Positions 1 to 9,026 of a stretch of DNA of 64,000 nucleotides are shown here, in pieces. The stretch's first letter is position 1. Each line of letters starts with the position of its first letter. Position numbers and translations under genes: made by a program. The stretch covers positions 310,001 through 374,000 of the forward strand of contig JAGTRK010000003.1 of NCBI GenBank assembly GCA_018261955.1, in the 5' to 3' direction. This stretch comes from Burkholderiaceae bacterium (GTDB taxonomy: Bacteria; Pseudomonadota; Gammaproteobacteria; Burkholderiales; Burkholderiaceae). The notes below the pieces were generated by a model. It ran no database searches. It saw only the letters and a program-made list of their open reading frames with translations, and had not been told where the DNA came from.

Positions 1-807
1 TCATATGCTGGGAAAAGTCGTGGGTTTGAGGACACGCGTGGGACGATGTTTTTTGAGTTTGCCCGTGCGATTTCAGAAATTTCACCTTTGGTATTTATGG
101 GGGAAAATGTCCGTGGATTGACCACACATGACAATGGTAAAACCTTGAAAGTGATTAAGCAAACGATTGATGAATTGGGTTATTACTTGGTTGAACCACG
201 GGTTTTGAACGCCATGAATTATTTTGTCCCTCAGAAAAGAGAACGAATTTTTTTGATTGGTATTCGTAAAGACCTTGTTGATAGTGGCAAATTCGTTTGG
301 CCCGCACCGTTTAGTAGAGTGTTGACGATGAAAGACGCGCTTAAAAAAGGGATACTATACGATTGTGATGTGCCTAATTCGCATGGGCAAGTTTATCCGC
401 AACGCAAAAAAGAAATTTTAGATTTAGTACCTGCGGGTGGATATTGGCGTGATTTGCCTGATGTCATTCAGCGTGAGTACATGAAAGGCAGTTATTTTTT
501 GGGGGGTGGGAAAACAGGAATGGCTCGTAGAATATCGTGGGATGAGCCATGCTTGACACTGACTTGTGCGCCAGCACAAAACCAAACAGAGCGATGCCAC
601 CCAGAACAGACACGTCCATTAACCGTGAGAGAGTATGCTCGAATTCAAACTTTCCCCGATGATTGGGTATTTGAAGGTTCAATGACGCAACAATACAAAC
701 AAATAGGAAATGCTGTGCCTGTAAATTTAGGTTTTGCGATGGGGCGTGCGCTAATCCGATTGATGAACCAGATTGATGCAAAAGCGCATTTAAAAATTGC
801 CGTATAA
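1..807 (+). CDS. DNA cytosine-5 methyltransferase, 5' end cut by window
   Basis: This is the C-terminal part of a C5-cytosine DNA methyltransferase, which moves a methyl group from S-adenosylmethionine to cytosine. The reading frame is open from base 1, so the ATG at 46 is internal; the residues just before it (a G-F-E-D-T-R-G stretch) are typical of the segment right after the catalytic Pro-Cys motif, which lies outside the window. Visible motifs are Glu-Asn-Val (103-111), the Gln-Lys-Arg-Glu-Arg motif (232-246), a variable target-recognition region, the R-P-L-T-x-R-E block near 610-672 and the G-N-A-V-P motif (706-720). No restriction enzyme gene is visible, but the left side is cut. The stop lies 41 bases before carB. 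The family call is safe; the target sequence cannot be told. Confidence 0.93.
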   Translation, partial: SYAGKSRGFEDTRGTMFFEFARAISEISPLVFMGENVRGLTTHDNGKTLKVIKQTIDELGYYLVEPRVLNAMNYFVPQKRERIFLIGIRKDLVDSGKFVWPAPFSRVLTMKDALKKGILYDCDVPNSHGQVYPQRKKEILDLVPAGGYWRDLPDVIQREYMKGSYFLGGGKTGMARRISWDEPCLTLTCAPAQNQTERCHPEQTRPLTVREYARIQTFPDDWVFEGSMTQQYKQIGNAVPVNLGFAMGRALIRLMNQIDAKAHLKIAV

Positions 808-848
808 ATTAGATATTAATTGAATTGAAAAAAGTTGGAGTATAAAAA

Positions 849-3800
849 ATGCCAAAACGTGAAGACCTAAAATCCATCCTAATCATCGGTGCGGGGCCGA
901 TTATTATTGGGCAGGCGTGTGAGTTTGACTATTCTGGGGCGCAGGCGTGTAAAGCCTTGCGTGAAGAAGGCTACCGCGTGATTTTGGTGAACTCCAATCC
1001 TGCGACGATTATGACTGACCCAGAGATGGCGGATGCGACGTATATCGAGCCGATTACTTGGGAAGTGGTCGAAAAAATCATTGAGAAAGAGAAGCCCGAT
1101 GCGATTTTGCCGACCATGGGTGGACAAACGGCTCTGAACTGCGCCTTGGATTTGTTCCATCAAGGTGTATTGGCAAAGCACAATGTGCAATTGATTGGCG
1201 CGTCACCCGAGGCGATTGACAAGGCGGAAGATCGCATGAAGTTCAAGGACGCGATGACGAAAATCGGCTTGGGCAGTGCGTTATCGGGCATTGCCCATAG
1301 CATGGAGGAGGCTTTTGCGGTGCACGCGATGATTGCCAAAGCGAACAACAATTCAGGCTACCCAACCGTAATTCGCCCATCGTTTACCATGGGCGGTACG
1401 GGTGGCGGGATTGCGTATAACCGCGAAGAGTTTGAGGAAATTTGCCGCCGTGGCTTGGATTTATCACCCACCAATGAGTTGTTGATTGAGGAGTCTTTGC
1501 TCGGCTGGAAAGAGTACGAAATGGAAGTGGTGCGCGACAAGAAAGACAACTGCATCATTGTCTGCTCGATTGAAAACTTAGACCCAATGGGCGTGCACAC
1601 AGGCGACTCGATTACGGTTGCGCCAGCGCAAACCTTGACGGATAAAGAATATCAAATCATGCGCAATGCGTCACTGGCGGTATTGCGAGAGATTGGTGTC
1701 GATACTGGCGGGTCTAATGTGCAGTTTTCGGTCAACCCCGATACAGGGCGCATGATTGTGATTGAGATGAATCCGCGTGTGTCGCGCTCATCGGCATTGG
1801 CATCGAAAGCGACGGGTTTTCCGATTGCGAAAATCGCTGCAAAACTGGCGATTGGCTACACTTTGGATGAGTTGAAAAATGACATTACGGGTGGACAAAC
1901 ACCCGCATCGTTCGAGCCATCGATTGACTACGTGGTGACCAAGATTCCACGCTTTGCGTTTGAAAAATTCCGCGAAGCTGATCCGCACCTAACCACGCAG
2001 ATGAAATCGGTGGGCGAGGTCATGGCGATGGGGCGCACTTTCCAAGAGTCGTTCCAAAAAGCCTTGCGCGGTTTGGAAATCGGCATTGATGGTTTAAATC
2101 CCGTTTCAACCGATTTGAACGAAATCACCACCGAAATCCGCGAGCCCAAAGACAAGCGCATTTTGTTCGTGGCGGATGCGTTTCGCATGGGGATGAGCGT
2201 GGACGAGGTGTTTAACCACTCGAAAATCGACCGTTGGTTCTTGGTGCAGATTGAGGAATTGGTCAAATTGGAGCAACACGTTGCCCAATTGACTTTAGAC
2301 CAAATCAGCGCGGATGATTTGCGCGAGCTAAAGAAAAAAGGCTTTTCAGACAGACGCTTGGCGCAGATACTTAAAGTAACAGATTCAGCCGTTCGTGCGG
2401 TGCGCCATGCGCAAGGCATCCGTCCCGTGTACAAACGCGTGGACACTTGCGCGGGCGAATTCGCGACCAACACCGCTTATATGTACTCCTGCTATGACAG
2501 TGAGTGCGAAGCCAATCCCACTGACAAGAGAAAAATTATGGTCTTGGGCGGCGGTCCGAACCGCATCGGGCAGGGGATTGAATTTGACTATTGTTGCGTG
2601 CATGCCGCGCTCGCTTTGCGTGATGATGGTTTTGAGACGATTATGGTCAACTGTAATCCTGAAACGGTTTCGACCGATTACGACACCTCTGACCGTTTGT
2701 ATTTTGAGTCATTGACTTTGGAAGACGTTTTGGAAATCGTCCATGTCGAAAAACCATTCGGTGTGATTGTGCAATACGGCGGACAAACGCCTTTGAAATT
2801 GGCTTTGGATTTGGAGCGCAATGGCGTGCCAATTATCGGTACTTCGCCTGATTCGATTGACTTGGCAGAAGACCGCGAGCGTTTCCAAAAATTGCTGCAT
2901 GAGTTGAATTTGCGCCAACCGCCCAACCGCACCGCGCGTGCTGAGGACGAGGCTTTGCGTTTGGCGGATGAGATTGGCTATCCGCTCGTGGTGCGTCCTT
3001 CATATGTATTGGGTGGTCGTGCGATGGAAATCGTGCATGAGCCAGCGGCGTTGGAGCGGTATATGCGTGAAGCGGTGCAAGTGTCCAATGATTCTCCCGT
3101 ACTGCTTGATCGATTTTTGGATGATGCGATTGAAGCCGACGTGGATTGTATTTGTGATGCGACAGGTCAGGTATTGATTGGCGCGGTGATGGAGCATATT
3201 GAGCAAGCGGGCGTGCATTCGGGCGACTCGGCGTGCTCATTGCCGCCGTATTATTTGAAAGCCGAAACCGTGGCTGAGATTAAACGCCAAACGGCTGAGA
3301 TGGCGCGTGCGTTGAAAGTGATTGGTTTGATGAATGTGCAGTTTGCGGTGCAGGTGCAGAACGGCGAAGACGTGATTTACGTGCTCGAAGTCAATCCACG
3401 TGCCTCGCGCACCGTGCCTTTTGTCTCCAAAGCGATTGGTCGCCCATTGGCAAAAGTTGCGGCTCAAGTGATGGCGGGCAAAACCTTGGCGGAACTGAAT
3501 GCCACCGATGAAATCATCCCGCCGTATTTTTCGGTCAAAGAAGCTGTGTTCCCATTTAACAAATTCCCAGGTGTGGATCCTGTGCTCTCGCCAGAAATGC
3601 GCTCAACGGGTGAGGTCATGGGGGTGGGCAAAACCTTTGGTGAGGCCTTGTTCAAATCGCAACTTGCCGCAGGCTCACGTTTGCCAGCATCGGGCAAGGT
3701 CTTTATCAGCGTCAAGAACAGCGATAAGCCTGCAATGGCTAAAGTGGCCAAAGAATTGATTGAACTGGGCTACACGATTTGTGCCACAGGCGGTACTGCG

Positions 3801-4097
3801 ACGTATTTGGCAGATGCGGGTGTCACGGTTGAGAAAATCAATAAAGTCAAAGAAGGTCGTCCACACATCGTGGATGCGATGAAAAACGGCGAGGTTGCCT
3901 TGGTCTTTACAACGGTGGACGAAACCACGACTTCGATTTCGGACTCATCGAGCATACGCAAAACCGCGATTGCGCAACGCATCACCTACCAAACCACGGT
4001 AGCAGGTGCGGAAGCGGCGATTGAGGGAATGAAGCATTTGCATCAAATCCATGTGTATGATGTACAGGGTTTGCATCGCAGCATAGAAAATGCTTGA
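849..4097 (+). CDS. carB: Carbamoyl-phosphate synthase large subunit
   Basis: CarB makes carbamoyl phosphate from ammonia (delivered by the CarA glutaminase), bicarbonate and two ATP, feeding arginine and pyrimidine synthesis in the cytoplasm. At 1082 residues it has the usual full length. The two homologous halves are obvious: each starts with a G-G/A-G-P-x-x-I-G-Q nucleotide motif (near residues 14 and 563), followed by an ATP-grasp domain. A methylglyoxal-synthase-like allosteric domain follows from about residue 945 to the end ([11 protein letters not shown] onward). The start is set by a GGAG at 837-840. The small-subunit gene carA, often directly upstream, is not there; a DNA methyltransferase occupies that place. 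A terminator follows. Confidence 0.98.
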   Translation: MPKREDLKSILIIGAGPIIIGQACEFDYSGAQACKALREEGYRVILVNSNPATIMTDPEMADATYIEPITWEVVEKIIEKEKPDAILPTMGGQTALNCALDLFHQGVLAKHNVQLIGASPEAIDKAEDRMKFKDAMTKIGLGSALSGIAHSMEEAFAVHAMIAKANNNSGYPTVIRPSFTMGGTGGGIAYNREEFEEICRRGLDLSPTNELLIEESLLGWKEYEMEVVRDKKDNCIIVCSIENLDPMGVHTGDSITVAPAQTLTDKEYQIMRNASLAVLREIGVDTGGSNVQFSVNPDTGRMIVIEMNPRVSRSSALASKATGFPIAKIAAKLAIGYTLDELKNDITGGQTPASFEPSIDYVVTKIPRFAFEKFREADPHLTTQMKSVGEVMAMGRTFQESFQKALRGLEIGIDGLNPVSTDLNEITTEIREPKDKRILFVADAFRMGMSVDEVFNHSKIDRWFLVQIEELVKLEQHVAQLTLDQISADDLRELKKKGFSDRRLAQILKVTDSAVRAVRHAQGIRPVYKRVDTCAGEFATNTAYMYSCYDSECEANPTDKRKIMVLGGGPNRIGQGIEFDYCCVHAALALRDDGFETIMVNCNPETVSTDYDTSDRLYFESLTLEDVLEIVHVEKPFGVIVQYGGQTPLKLALDLERNGVPIIGTSPDSIDLAEDRERFQKLLHELNLRQPPNRTARAEDEALRLADEIGYPLVVRPSYVLGGRAMEIVHEPAALERYMREAVQVSNDSPVLLDRFLDDAIEADVDCICDATGQVLIGAVMEHIEQAGVHSGDSACSLPPYYLKAETVAEIKRQTAEMARALKVIGLMNVQFAVQVQNGEDVIYVLEVNPRASRTVPFVSKAIGRPLAKVAAQVMAGKTLAELNATDEIIPPYFSVKEAVFPFNKFPGVDPVLSPEMRSTGEVMGVGKTFGEALFKSQLAAGSRLPASGKVFISVKNSDKPAMAKVAKELIELGYTICATGGTATYLADAGVTVEKINKVKEGRPHIVDAMKNGEVALVFTTVDETTTSISDSSSIRKTAIAQRITYQTTVAGAEAAIEGMKHLHQIHVYDVQGLHRSIENA

Positions 4098-4115
4098 TTG
4101 GTTTTAAAATTCAAG

Positions 4116-4143
4116 ACAACGGGCGCAGGCTCGTTGTTTTTTT
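4116..4143 (+). terminator. Rho-independent terminator after carB
   Basis: ACAACG (4116-4121) pairs with CGTTGT (4132-4137) around a GC-rich loop, followed directly by a T-run to 4143. It closes the carB transcript and separates it from ahpC. Confidence 0.8.
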
Positions 4144-4152
4144 AAAATAACC

Positions 4153-4189
4153 ATAGTAATTAACTATTAAAATTATAATAAAATACAAT
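4153..4189 (+). promoter_or_regulatory. OxyR-type binding site upstream of ahpC
   Basis: The known OxyR pattern is ATAG-N7-CTAT-N7-ATAG-N7-CTAT. Here ATAG (4153-4156) and CTAT (4164-4167) are perfect with a 7-base gap. After another 7 bases come ATAA (4175-4178) and, 7 bases on, CAAT (4186-4189). Spacing is exact over 37 bases, with one mismatch in the third quarter-site and one in the fourth. The site ends about 35 bases before the TATAAT at 4224, the usual place for an activator-dependent promoter. OxyR control of ahpC is well known in proteobacteria; the oxyR gene itself is not in the window. Confidence 0.7.
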
Positions 4190-4200
4190 GAGGCTATTAT

Positions 4201-4229
4201 GGTTTTGTACTTGAAATTGTTGTTATAAT
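4201..4229 (+). promoter_or_regulatory. ahpC promoter with perfect -10 box
   Basis: A perfect TATAAT lies at 4224-4229. No good -35 hexamer sits 16-18 bases upstream (the 4201-4207 region is GGTTTTG), which fits a promoter that depends on the activator bound just upstream at 4153-4189. Confidence 0.55.
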
Positions 4230-4278
4230 TTGCCCCGAGTCATGTGATTCATTCATCAATTTTCCAAAGGAGTTAAAT

Positions 4279-4842
4279 ATGTCAATTATCAATTCAACTG
4301 TTAAACCGTTTAAAGCCACTGCATTTCACAATGGTGCCTTCGTTGACGTCAGCGACGCGGACTTGAAAGGCAAGTGGTCTGTGGTGTTTTTCTATCCAGC
4401 CGATTTCACATTCGTGTGTCCAACAGAATTGGGCGATTTGGCGGATGTGTACCCAGAATTCCAGAAATTGGGCGTTGAGTGTTACTCAGTGTCAACCGAC
4501 ACGCATTTCACCCACAAAGCATGGCACGACGCTTCTGACACCATCAAAAAAATCAAATACCCAATGATTGGTGACCCAACAGGTACGATTACTCGTAACT
4601 TTGACGTAATGATTGAGGAAGAAGGTTTGGCGTTGCGTGGTACGTTTGTCATCAATCCTGAAGGCGAAATCAAAGTGGCTGAAATTCACGACTTGGGTAT
4701 TGGTCGTGATGCGAAAGAATTGTTGCGCAAAGTTCAAGCGGCTCAATACATTGCCGCACATCCAGGTGAAGTTTGCCCAGCCAAATGGACACCAGGTGAA
4801 GCGACTTTGGCACCTTCTTTGGATTTGGTTGGTAAAATCTAA
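4279..4842 (+). CDS. ahpC: Alkyl hydroperoxide reductase subunit C (peroxiredoxin)
   Basis: AhpC is a typical 2-Cys peroxiredoxin that reduces hydrogen peroxide and organic peroxides and is recycled by AhpF. Its 187 residues are the standard length. The peroxidatic cysteine is C47 in F-T-F-V-C-P-T-E and the resolving cysteine is C166 in H-P-G-E-V-C-P. A strong ribosome site (AAAGGAGTT, about 4266-4274) precedes the ATG. ahpF follows 186 bases downstream on the same strand. The upstream OxyR-type box and perfect -10 suggest peroxide induction. Confidence 0.98.
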   Translation: MSIINSTVKPFKATAFHNGAFVDVSDADLKGKWSVVFFYPADFTFVCPTELGDLADVYPEFQKLGVECYSVSTDTHFTHKAWHDASDTIKKIKYPMIGDPTGTITRNFDVMIEEEGLALRGTFVINPEGEIKVAEIHDLGIGRDAKELLRKVQAAQYIAAHPGEVCPAKWTPGEATLAPSLDLVGKI

Positions 4843-4936
4843 AGTCCCATCGTCAGAGGGCGGTTTTGATGCTGCCCTTTGATTGCTGCGGAGTTTTTTG
4901 CGCAAGGCTTTGTATCAGCACATAGAGCCTTGTACA

Positions 4937-4997
4937 AAAAAATCCCCCCAAACTTTGTTGATGCCTTGTGCGTTTTAGCATAAAGGCTGGGTTTTTT
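4937..4997 (+). terminator. Possible hairpin/terminator between ahpC and ahpF
   Basis: An A-rich stretch ending in CCC (4937-4949) can pair with GGGTTTTTT (4989-4997), with an inner GCCTT/AAGGC stem (4963-4967 and 4983-4987). This could end or reduce read-through from ahpC, giving more AhpC than AhpF. The stem is imperfect, so the call is weak. A second hairpin, CAAGGCT/AGCCTTG (4903-4909 and 4926-4932), lies just upstream without a T-run. Confidence 0.35.
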
Positions 4998-5028
4998 GCG
5001 ACCTAACCATCATCTCAAGGAGAAAAAC

Positions 5029-6585
5029 ATGCTCGATGCAAACATTCAAGCGCAACTTAAAGCGTATTTAGAAAAACTACAACGCCCCATTGAACTGGTG
5101 GCAACGTTGGACGACAGTGCCAAAGCCACTGAAATACGTGAGTTATTGAGCGTGTTGGCGCAATTGTCCGATAAGGTCTCGGTGCGTGAGGATGGCGCAT
5201 CGCAATGGAAGCCTTCGTTTACCGTGGGTGAAGTCGGTCAAACGCCACGTGTGGCGTTCGCAGGTGTGCCGATGGGGCATGAGTTTACTTCTTTGGTGCT
5301 CGCGCTTCTACAAGTTGGCGGACATCCACCTAAATTAGATGCACAAACCATTGAACAGATTCAACGTTTGCATACCCCAATGCACTTTGAAACCTTCATT
5401 TCTTTGTCATGCCACAACTGCCCAGAAGTGGTACAGGCATTGAATTTGATGTCGGTGCTCAACCCCAACATCAGCCACACGATGGTCGATGGTGCGGATT
5501 TCCAAGATGAGGTCAAATCGCGCAACATCATGGCTGTACCGACCGTATTTCTCAACGGTCAAGAGTTTGGCCAAGGGCGCATGACCATTGAGGAAATCAT
5601 CGCCAAACTCGATACGGGCGCGAGTGAAAAAGCGGCAGAGCAACTCAATGCCAAAGCACCGTTTGACGTTTTGGTGGTCGGTGGTGGCCCAGCGGGTGCG
5701 GCGGCGGCAATTTATGCGGCGCGCAAGGGCATCAATACGGGCGTGGTCGCGGAGCGTTTCGGTGGGCAGGTTTTAGACACCTTGGCGATTGAAAACTTTA
5801 TTTCCGTCAAAGAAACCGAAGGACCAAAACTGGCCACAGCCTTGGAGCAGCACGTCAGAGAATACCCTGTTGATATTATGAATGTGCAAAAAGCGACCCA
5901 ATTACAAGCGGCGGGCAGCGATGGGTTGCTGTCGGTCACGCTCGAAAACGGTGCGGTGCTCAAAAGTAAATCGGTGATTCTCGCAACAGGTGCGCGTTGG
6001 CGCAATATGAATGTCCCTGGCGAGGCTGAGTACCGTGCAAAAGGTGTGGCGTATTGTCCGCATTGCGATGGGCCGTTGTTTAAAGGCAAACGTGTGGCTG
6101 TGATTGGTGGCGGCAATTCGGGCGTGGAAGCCGCGATTGATTTGGCGGGCATCGTGGCGCATGTGACTTTATTGGAGTTTGATGGGCAGTTGCGTGCAGA
6201 TGCGGTGTTGCAAGAAAAATTGCGCAGTTTACCCAATGTGACCATACATACCTTGGCATTGACCACAGAAGTGGTTGGCGATGGTCAGCGCGTGACGGGG
6301 TTACGTTACAAAGACCGCCAAACGGATGAGGCTCATTTGATTGAATTAGAGGGAATTTTCGTGCAAATTGGTCTGTTACCGAATACTGATTGGCTCAAAG
6401 ACACTGTCCAATTGAGTCCGCGCGGTGAGATTGAAATCGACAGCCGAGGTCAAACCTCTATGGCGGGCGTGTTTGCGGCTGGGGATTGTACGACCGTGCC
6501 CTACAAACAAATCATTATTTCGATGGGCGGGGGGGCGACAGCGGCATTGGGTGCTTTTGACCATTTGATACGTTCTGGTCAATAA
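5029..6585 (+). CDS. ahpF: Alkyl hydroperoxide reductase subunit F
   Basis: AhpF is the NADH- and FAD-dependent flavoprotein that passes electrons to AhpC. The chosen ATG at 5029 has AAGGAG at 5017-5022 and gives 518 residues, close to the family norm; a longer reading from 4996 adds only 11 unlikely residues. The N-terminal double-thioredoxin unit carries C128-H-N-C131. The FAD-binding motif GGGPAG lies near residue 224, the thioredoxin-reductase-like redox pair is C343-P-H-C346, and the NAD(P)H motif is GGGNSG. Sits directly after ahpC. Confidence 0.98.
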   Translation: MLDANIQAQLKAYLEKLQRPIELVATLDDSAKATEIRELLSVLAQLSDKVSVREDGASQWKPSFTVGEVGQTPRVAFAGVPMGHEFTSLVLALLQVGGHPPKLDAQTIEQIQRLHTPMHFETFISLSCHNCPEVVQALNLMSVLNPNISHTMVDGADFQDEVKSRNIMAVPTVFLNGQEFGQGRMTIEEIIAKLDTGASEKAAEQLNAKAPFDVLVVGGGPAGAAAAIYAARKGINTGVVAERFGGQVLDTLAIENFISVKETEGPKLATALEQHVREYPVDIMNVQKATQLQAAGSDGLLSVTLENGAVLKSKSVILATGARWRNMNVPGEAEYRAKGVAYCPHCDGPLFKGKRVAVIGGGNSGVEAAIDLAGIVAHVTLLEFDGQLRADAVLQEKLRSLPNVTIHTLALTTEVVGDGQRVTGLRYKDRQTDEAHLIELEGIFVQIGLLPNTDWLKDTVQLSPRGEIEIDSRGQTSMAGVFAAGDCTTVPYKQIIISMGGGATAALGAFDHLIRSGQ

Positions 6586-6648
6586 AACAAACTCGGGTGA
6601 CCTCACCGACCATCCGAATCGGGTTTTAAAGTCCATGTCTTAGCCATA

Positions 6649-6677
6649 AAAAAACCTGCATTTCCAGCAGGTTTTTT
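6649..6677. terminator. Bidirectional terminator between ahpF and the FKBP gene
   Basis: A-run plus CCTGC (6649-6659) pairs with GCAGG plus a T-run (6667-6677) around a 7-base loop. A-runs and T-runs on both sides let it serve ahpF on the plus strand and the convergent isomerase gene on the minus strand. Confidence 0.85.
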
Positions 6678-6706
6678 ATTAAACAGTTAAATCCATTGAT
6701 ATGGTT

Positions 6707-7222
6707 TTAGTGTACGGTGTCATGTTCATCGTGGTCATGGTGGTGATCATCACCATCGTGCACATGTTCGTGCTCGATTTCTTCAGCAGTGGCCAGACGC
6801 ACATCGGTGACCTTGACCACACAGCGCAAGGCGATGCCCGCCAATGGGTGGTTGCCATCCAAAACCACTTTGTCGCCTTCGATGTCGGTGATGGTAAAAA
6901 ACTCCATTTCGTCTTCATCCGCGCCTTCTGGGATACCTTCAAACATCATGCCTTCTTCAATCTCGGCGGGAAATAAACTGCGGTCTTCGACGCGGACCAG
7001 TTCGGCATCGTACTCGCCGAAAGCGTCTTCAGGTTCGAGTTGGATGGTGGTTTCAAAGCCAATGTCTTGACCTTCGAGTGCTTCTTCTATGGTGGGGAAA
7101 AAGTCATCATAACCGCCGTGTAGATAAGTAAAACCATCGCCAGAAGTTTGTTCAATGAAGTTGTTTTGTGCGTCTGTGACCGACATGGACAGGGTCACAA
7201 CAGTATTTTTCGCGATTTTCAT
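6707..7222 (-). CDS. slyD: FKBP-type peptidyl-prolyl isomerase, SlyD-like
   Basis: SlyD-type proteins speed up proline isomerisation during folding and carry nickel or other metals for enzyme maturation. The 171 residues show the SlyD plan: a split FKBP domain with the inserted chaperone flap in the middle (Y-L-H-G-G-Y near residue 34, then an acidic flap around residues 65-120) and a tail of about 20 residues rich in histidine and aspartate (HEHVHDGDDHHHDHDEHD), the metal-binding region. E. coli SlyD is somewhat longer (196). The ribosome site is weak (GAAAG). It converges on ahpF across a shared terminator. The symbol follows domain plan; the sister family FkpB lacks this tail. Confidence 0.85.
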   Translation of the reverse strand: MKIAKNTVVTLSMSVTDAQNNFIEQTSGDGFTYLHGGYDDFFPTIEEALEGQDIGFETTIQLEPEDAFGEYDAELVRVEDRSLFPAEIEEGMMFEGIPEGADEDEMEFFTITDIEGDKVVLDGNHPLAGIALRCVVKVTDVRLATAEEIEHEHVHDGDDHHHDHDEHDTVH

Positions 7223-7256
7223 AAAGTGCTTTCAGTTCAAATAATCAGTGGCGACA

Positions 7257-8168
7257 TTATACGCCAGCGGGTGAACTTGGGGTGAAAAAACGCGTGCTCA
7301 AAGCGTTTAGCCCCAAGGTGTTTAGCAATTCATGCAAACGTTGCGCTGCGTTGCGATTGTATTGAATACGACCATTGGCGTGGTATTTGCGTGAAGCGAT
7401 GATCAATTCATTTTTCATCGAGTGCTCCCATCCGACCAATTCCGTGACCGAGACATCATAACCATGCGCTTGCAATTGCAGACAACGCAATACGTTGGTG
7501 ATGTGGCTACCAAACTCACGTGTATGAATGGGATGTCGCCAAATCTCTGCCAGTGGATTGGCCAGTTGCTGAGATTTGTTGGCGCGCAGGACGCTGGCAA
7601 CTTCGGCTTGACAGCAGGGCACAAGGACGACGTGCGTTGCGTTTTTTGCCAAAGCAAAGGCGATGGCATCATCGGTGGCGGTGTTGCATGCGTGTAGCGC
7701 GGTGACAATGTCGATTGATTCAGGTAATCGTTCGGATTGAATGGAGTCTGCGACCGATAGATTAAGAAACTGCATGCCTGCAAATTGAGCTTTATGCGCC
7801 AACTCCTGCGAGCGAGTGACCAAATCATCACGGGTTTCTATGCCGTAAATCACCGCTTGTTCAGCAGTCAAACCCAAAGGTTTAAAATACAAATCATAGA
7901 TTAAAAATCCCAAATACGATTTGCCCGCGCCATGATCGACCATACAAATGCGATTTTTTTGCGCCAACACATCATCAAGTAATGGTTTAATAAAATTAAA
8001 TAAATGATTGATTTGTTTTAGTTTTCTGCGTGAATCTTGGTTGATTTTGCCATCGGGGGTGAGAATGTGCAAGGCTTTGAGTAAATCCACCGATTGTTCA
8101 GGACGCACCTCATAAGCGGTGGATTTATCGAGTTTTTTGAGCTTTGATGTGGGGGTAAGATTCGGCAT
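7257..8168 (-). CDS. Class I SAM-dependent methyltransferase (Methyltransf_32-like)
   Basis: This 303-residue protein has a SAM-binding motif D-H-G-A-G-K-S-Y-L-G-F near residue 78 and the stretch A-L-H-A-C-N-T-A-T-D-D-A near residue 162, both typical of the Methyltransf_32 family, whose members include RNA and small-molecule methyltransferases. The substrate cannot be told. It starts right at the end of folA (its ATG abuts the folA stop), so the two genes are probably co-transcribed and translationally coupled. Confidence 0.8.
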   Translation of the reverse strand: MPNLTPTSKLKKLDKSTAYEVRPEQSVDLLKALHILTPDGKINQDSRRKLKQINHLFNFIKPLLDDVLAQKNRICMVDHGAGKSYLGFLIYDLYFKPLGLTAEQAVIYGIETRDDLVTRSQELAHKAQFAGMQFLNLSVADSIQSERLPESIDIVTALHACNTATDDAIAFALAKNATHVVLVPCCQAEVASVLRANKSQQLANPLAEIWRHPIHTREFGSHITNVLRCLQLQAHGYDVSVTELVGWEHSMKNELIIASRKYHANGRIQYNRNAAQRLHELLNTLGLNALSTRFFTPSSPAGV

Positions 8169-8169
8169 A

Positions 8170-8814
8170 TTATTGAGTCAACTTACGATAATCGACAAAG
8201 TCAAAAGATAAATTATTTTGCTCATCGAAGTGTGACTCTCGCCATACTTCTTGCCATTGGTTTTCTTCTAATACTGGGAAAAAAACATCGGCATCGCTGG
8301 TTTGATGAATTTCAGTTAATAACACACGGTCAACGATATTGTTTTTTAGGGCATTGGCATAGATTTGCGCGCCACCAATGATAAAGATTTCAGGCTCAAT
8401 GTAAGGGTTAGACAATCTATTGTGTTCAGCGAGTTGATGTGTCGCTAAAATAATGGACTCTTCCTTAGAATCAATGGGTTGCTCAGATGGTTCAAAATGA
8501 GTGAGTTTACGCAGAGTGAGGTAGTTTGTTGCCAAGGCAATGGCATCTTTGATTGATGACACAACCTCGCAACCGTCAATTTTAATGTTGTGCTGCACCA
8601 AAGTTCTGGATAAAACGATATTCAGACGATTGGGCAAAGGTCGACCAATTGAATAATAGGTTTTATTGCCCATAATGATTGGGCTTCCCGATGTGACTTT
8701 TTTGAAAAAACTCAAATCTTGCGGGATTTTCCATAAAAGTTGATTGTTTTTACCCAAACCTCTGTTTTGTGAGATTGCGGCAATGATGGTGACACGTGGA
8801 TTTGAAATTTGCAT
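8170..8814 (-). CDS. folA: Dihydrofolate reductase with internal insertion
   Basis: Dihydrofolate reductase reduces dihydrofolate to tetrahydrofolate with NADPH and is the trimethoprim target. Core features are present: the I-P-x-D-L substrate motif with the acidic residue D33 (equivalent to E. coli D27), M-G-N-K-T, S-I-G-R-P-L-P and F-I-I-G-G-A-Q-I-Y. At 214 residues it is longer than the usual ~160 because of a stretch of about 40 residues (roughly 97-140) before the second nucleotide motif. The gene is AT-richer than its neighbours. thyA, its frequent partner, lies 43 kb away in this window. Divergent from ald. Confidence 0.93.
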   Translation of the reverse strand: MQISNPRVTIIAAISQNRGLGKNNQLLWKIPQDLSFFKKVTSGSPIIMGNKTYYSIGRPLPNRLNIVLSRTLVQHNIKIDGCEVVSSIKDAIALATNYLTLRKLTHFEPSEQPIDSKEESIILATHQLAEHNRLSNPYIEPEIFIIGGAQIYANALKNNIVDRVLLTEIHQTSDADVFFPVLEENQWQEVWRESHFDEQNNLSFDFVDYRKLTQ

Positions 8815-8955
8815 GGTCGTATGGATGAAATAGTGGGTTTATTTCGGAATGATACCAAATCAACGATGAGAGAGCGTCCAATCGCTTTAAATAAATGTTT
8901 ATTCTGAAATAAATAATTTATTAGTAAAAAATATTGATATTATGAAAAATACGAG

Positions 8956-8984
8956 TTAATAATATTATGTTTATCTTATATACT
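8956..8984 (+). promoter_or_regulatory. Predicted ald promoter
   Basis: TATACT (8979-8984) is preceded, with a 17-base gap, by TTAATA (8956-8961). It lies in the very AT-rich 210-base gap between the divergent folA and ald genes. Such AT-rich regions upstream of ald are often bound by Lrp-type regulators, but no clear operator is recognised here. Confidence 0.4.
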
Positions 8985-9026
8985 CTTAATTGTTATTGTA
9001 AATAACATATCACACAGGAGATTATT

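Noticed and set aside
1928-2473. Open frame antisense to carB
   Set aside because: Lies wholly within a highly conserved gene and shows no domain; a shadow frame.
4903-4932. CAAGGCT/AGCCTTG hairpin as the ahpC terminator
   Set aside because: It is followed by A residues, not T residues, on the plus strand.
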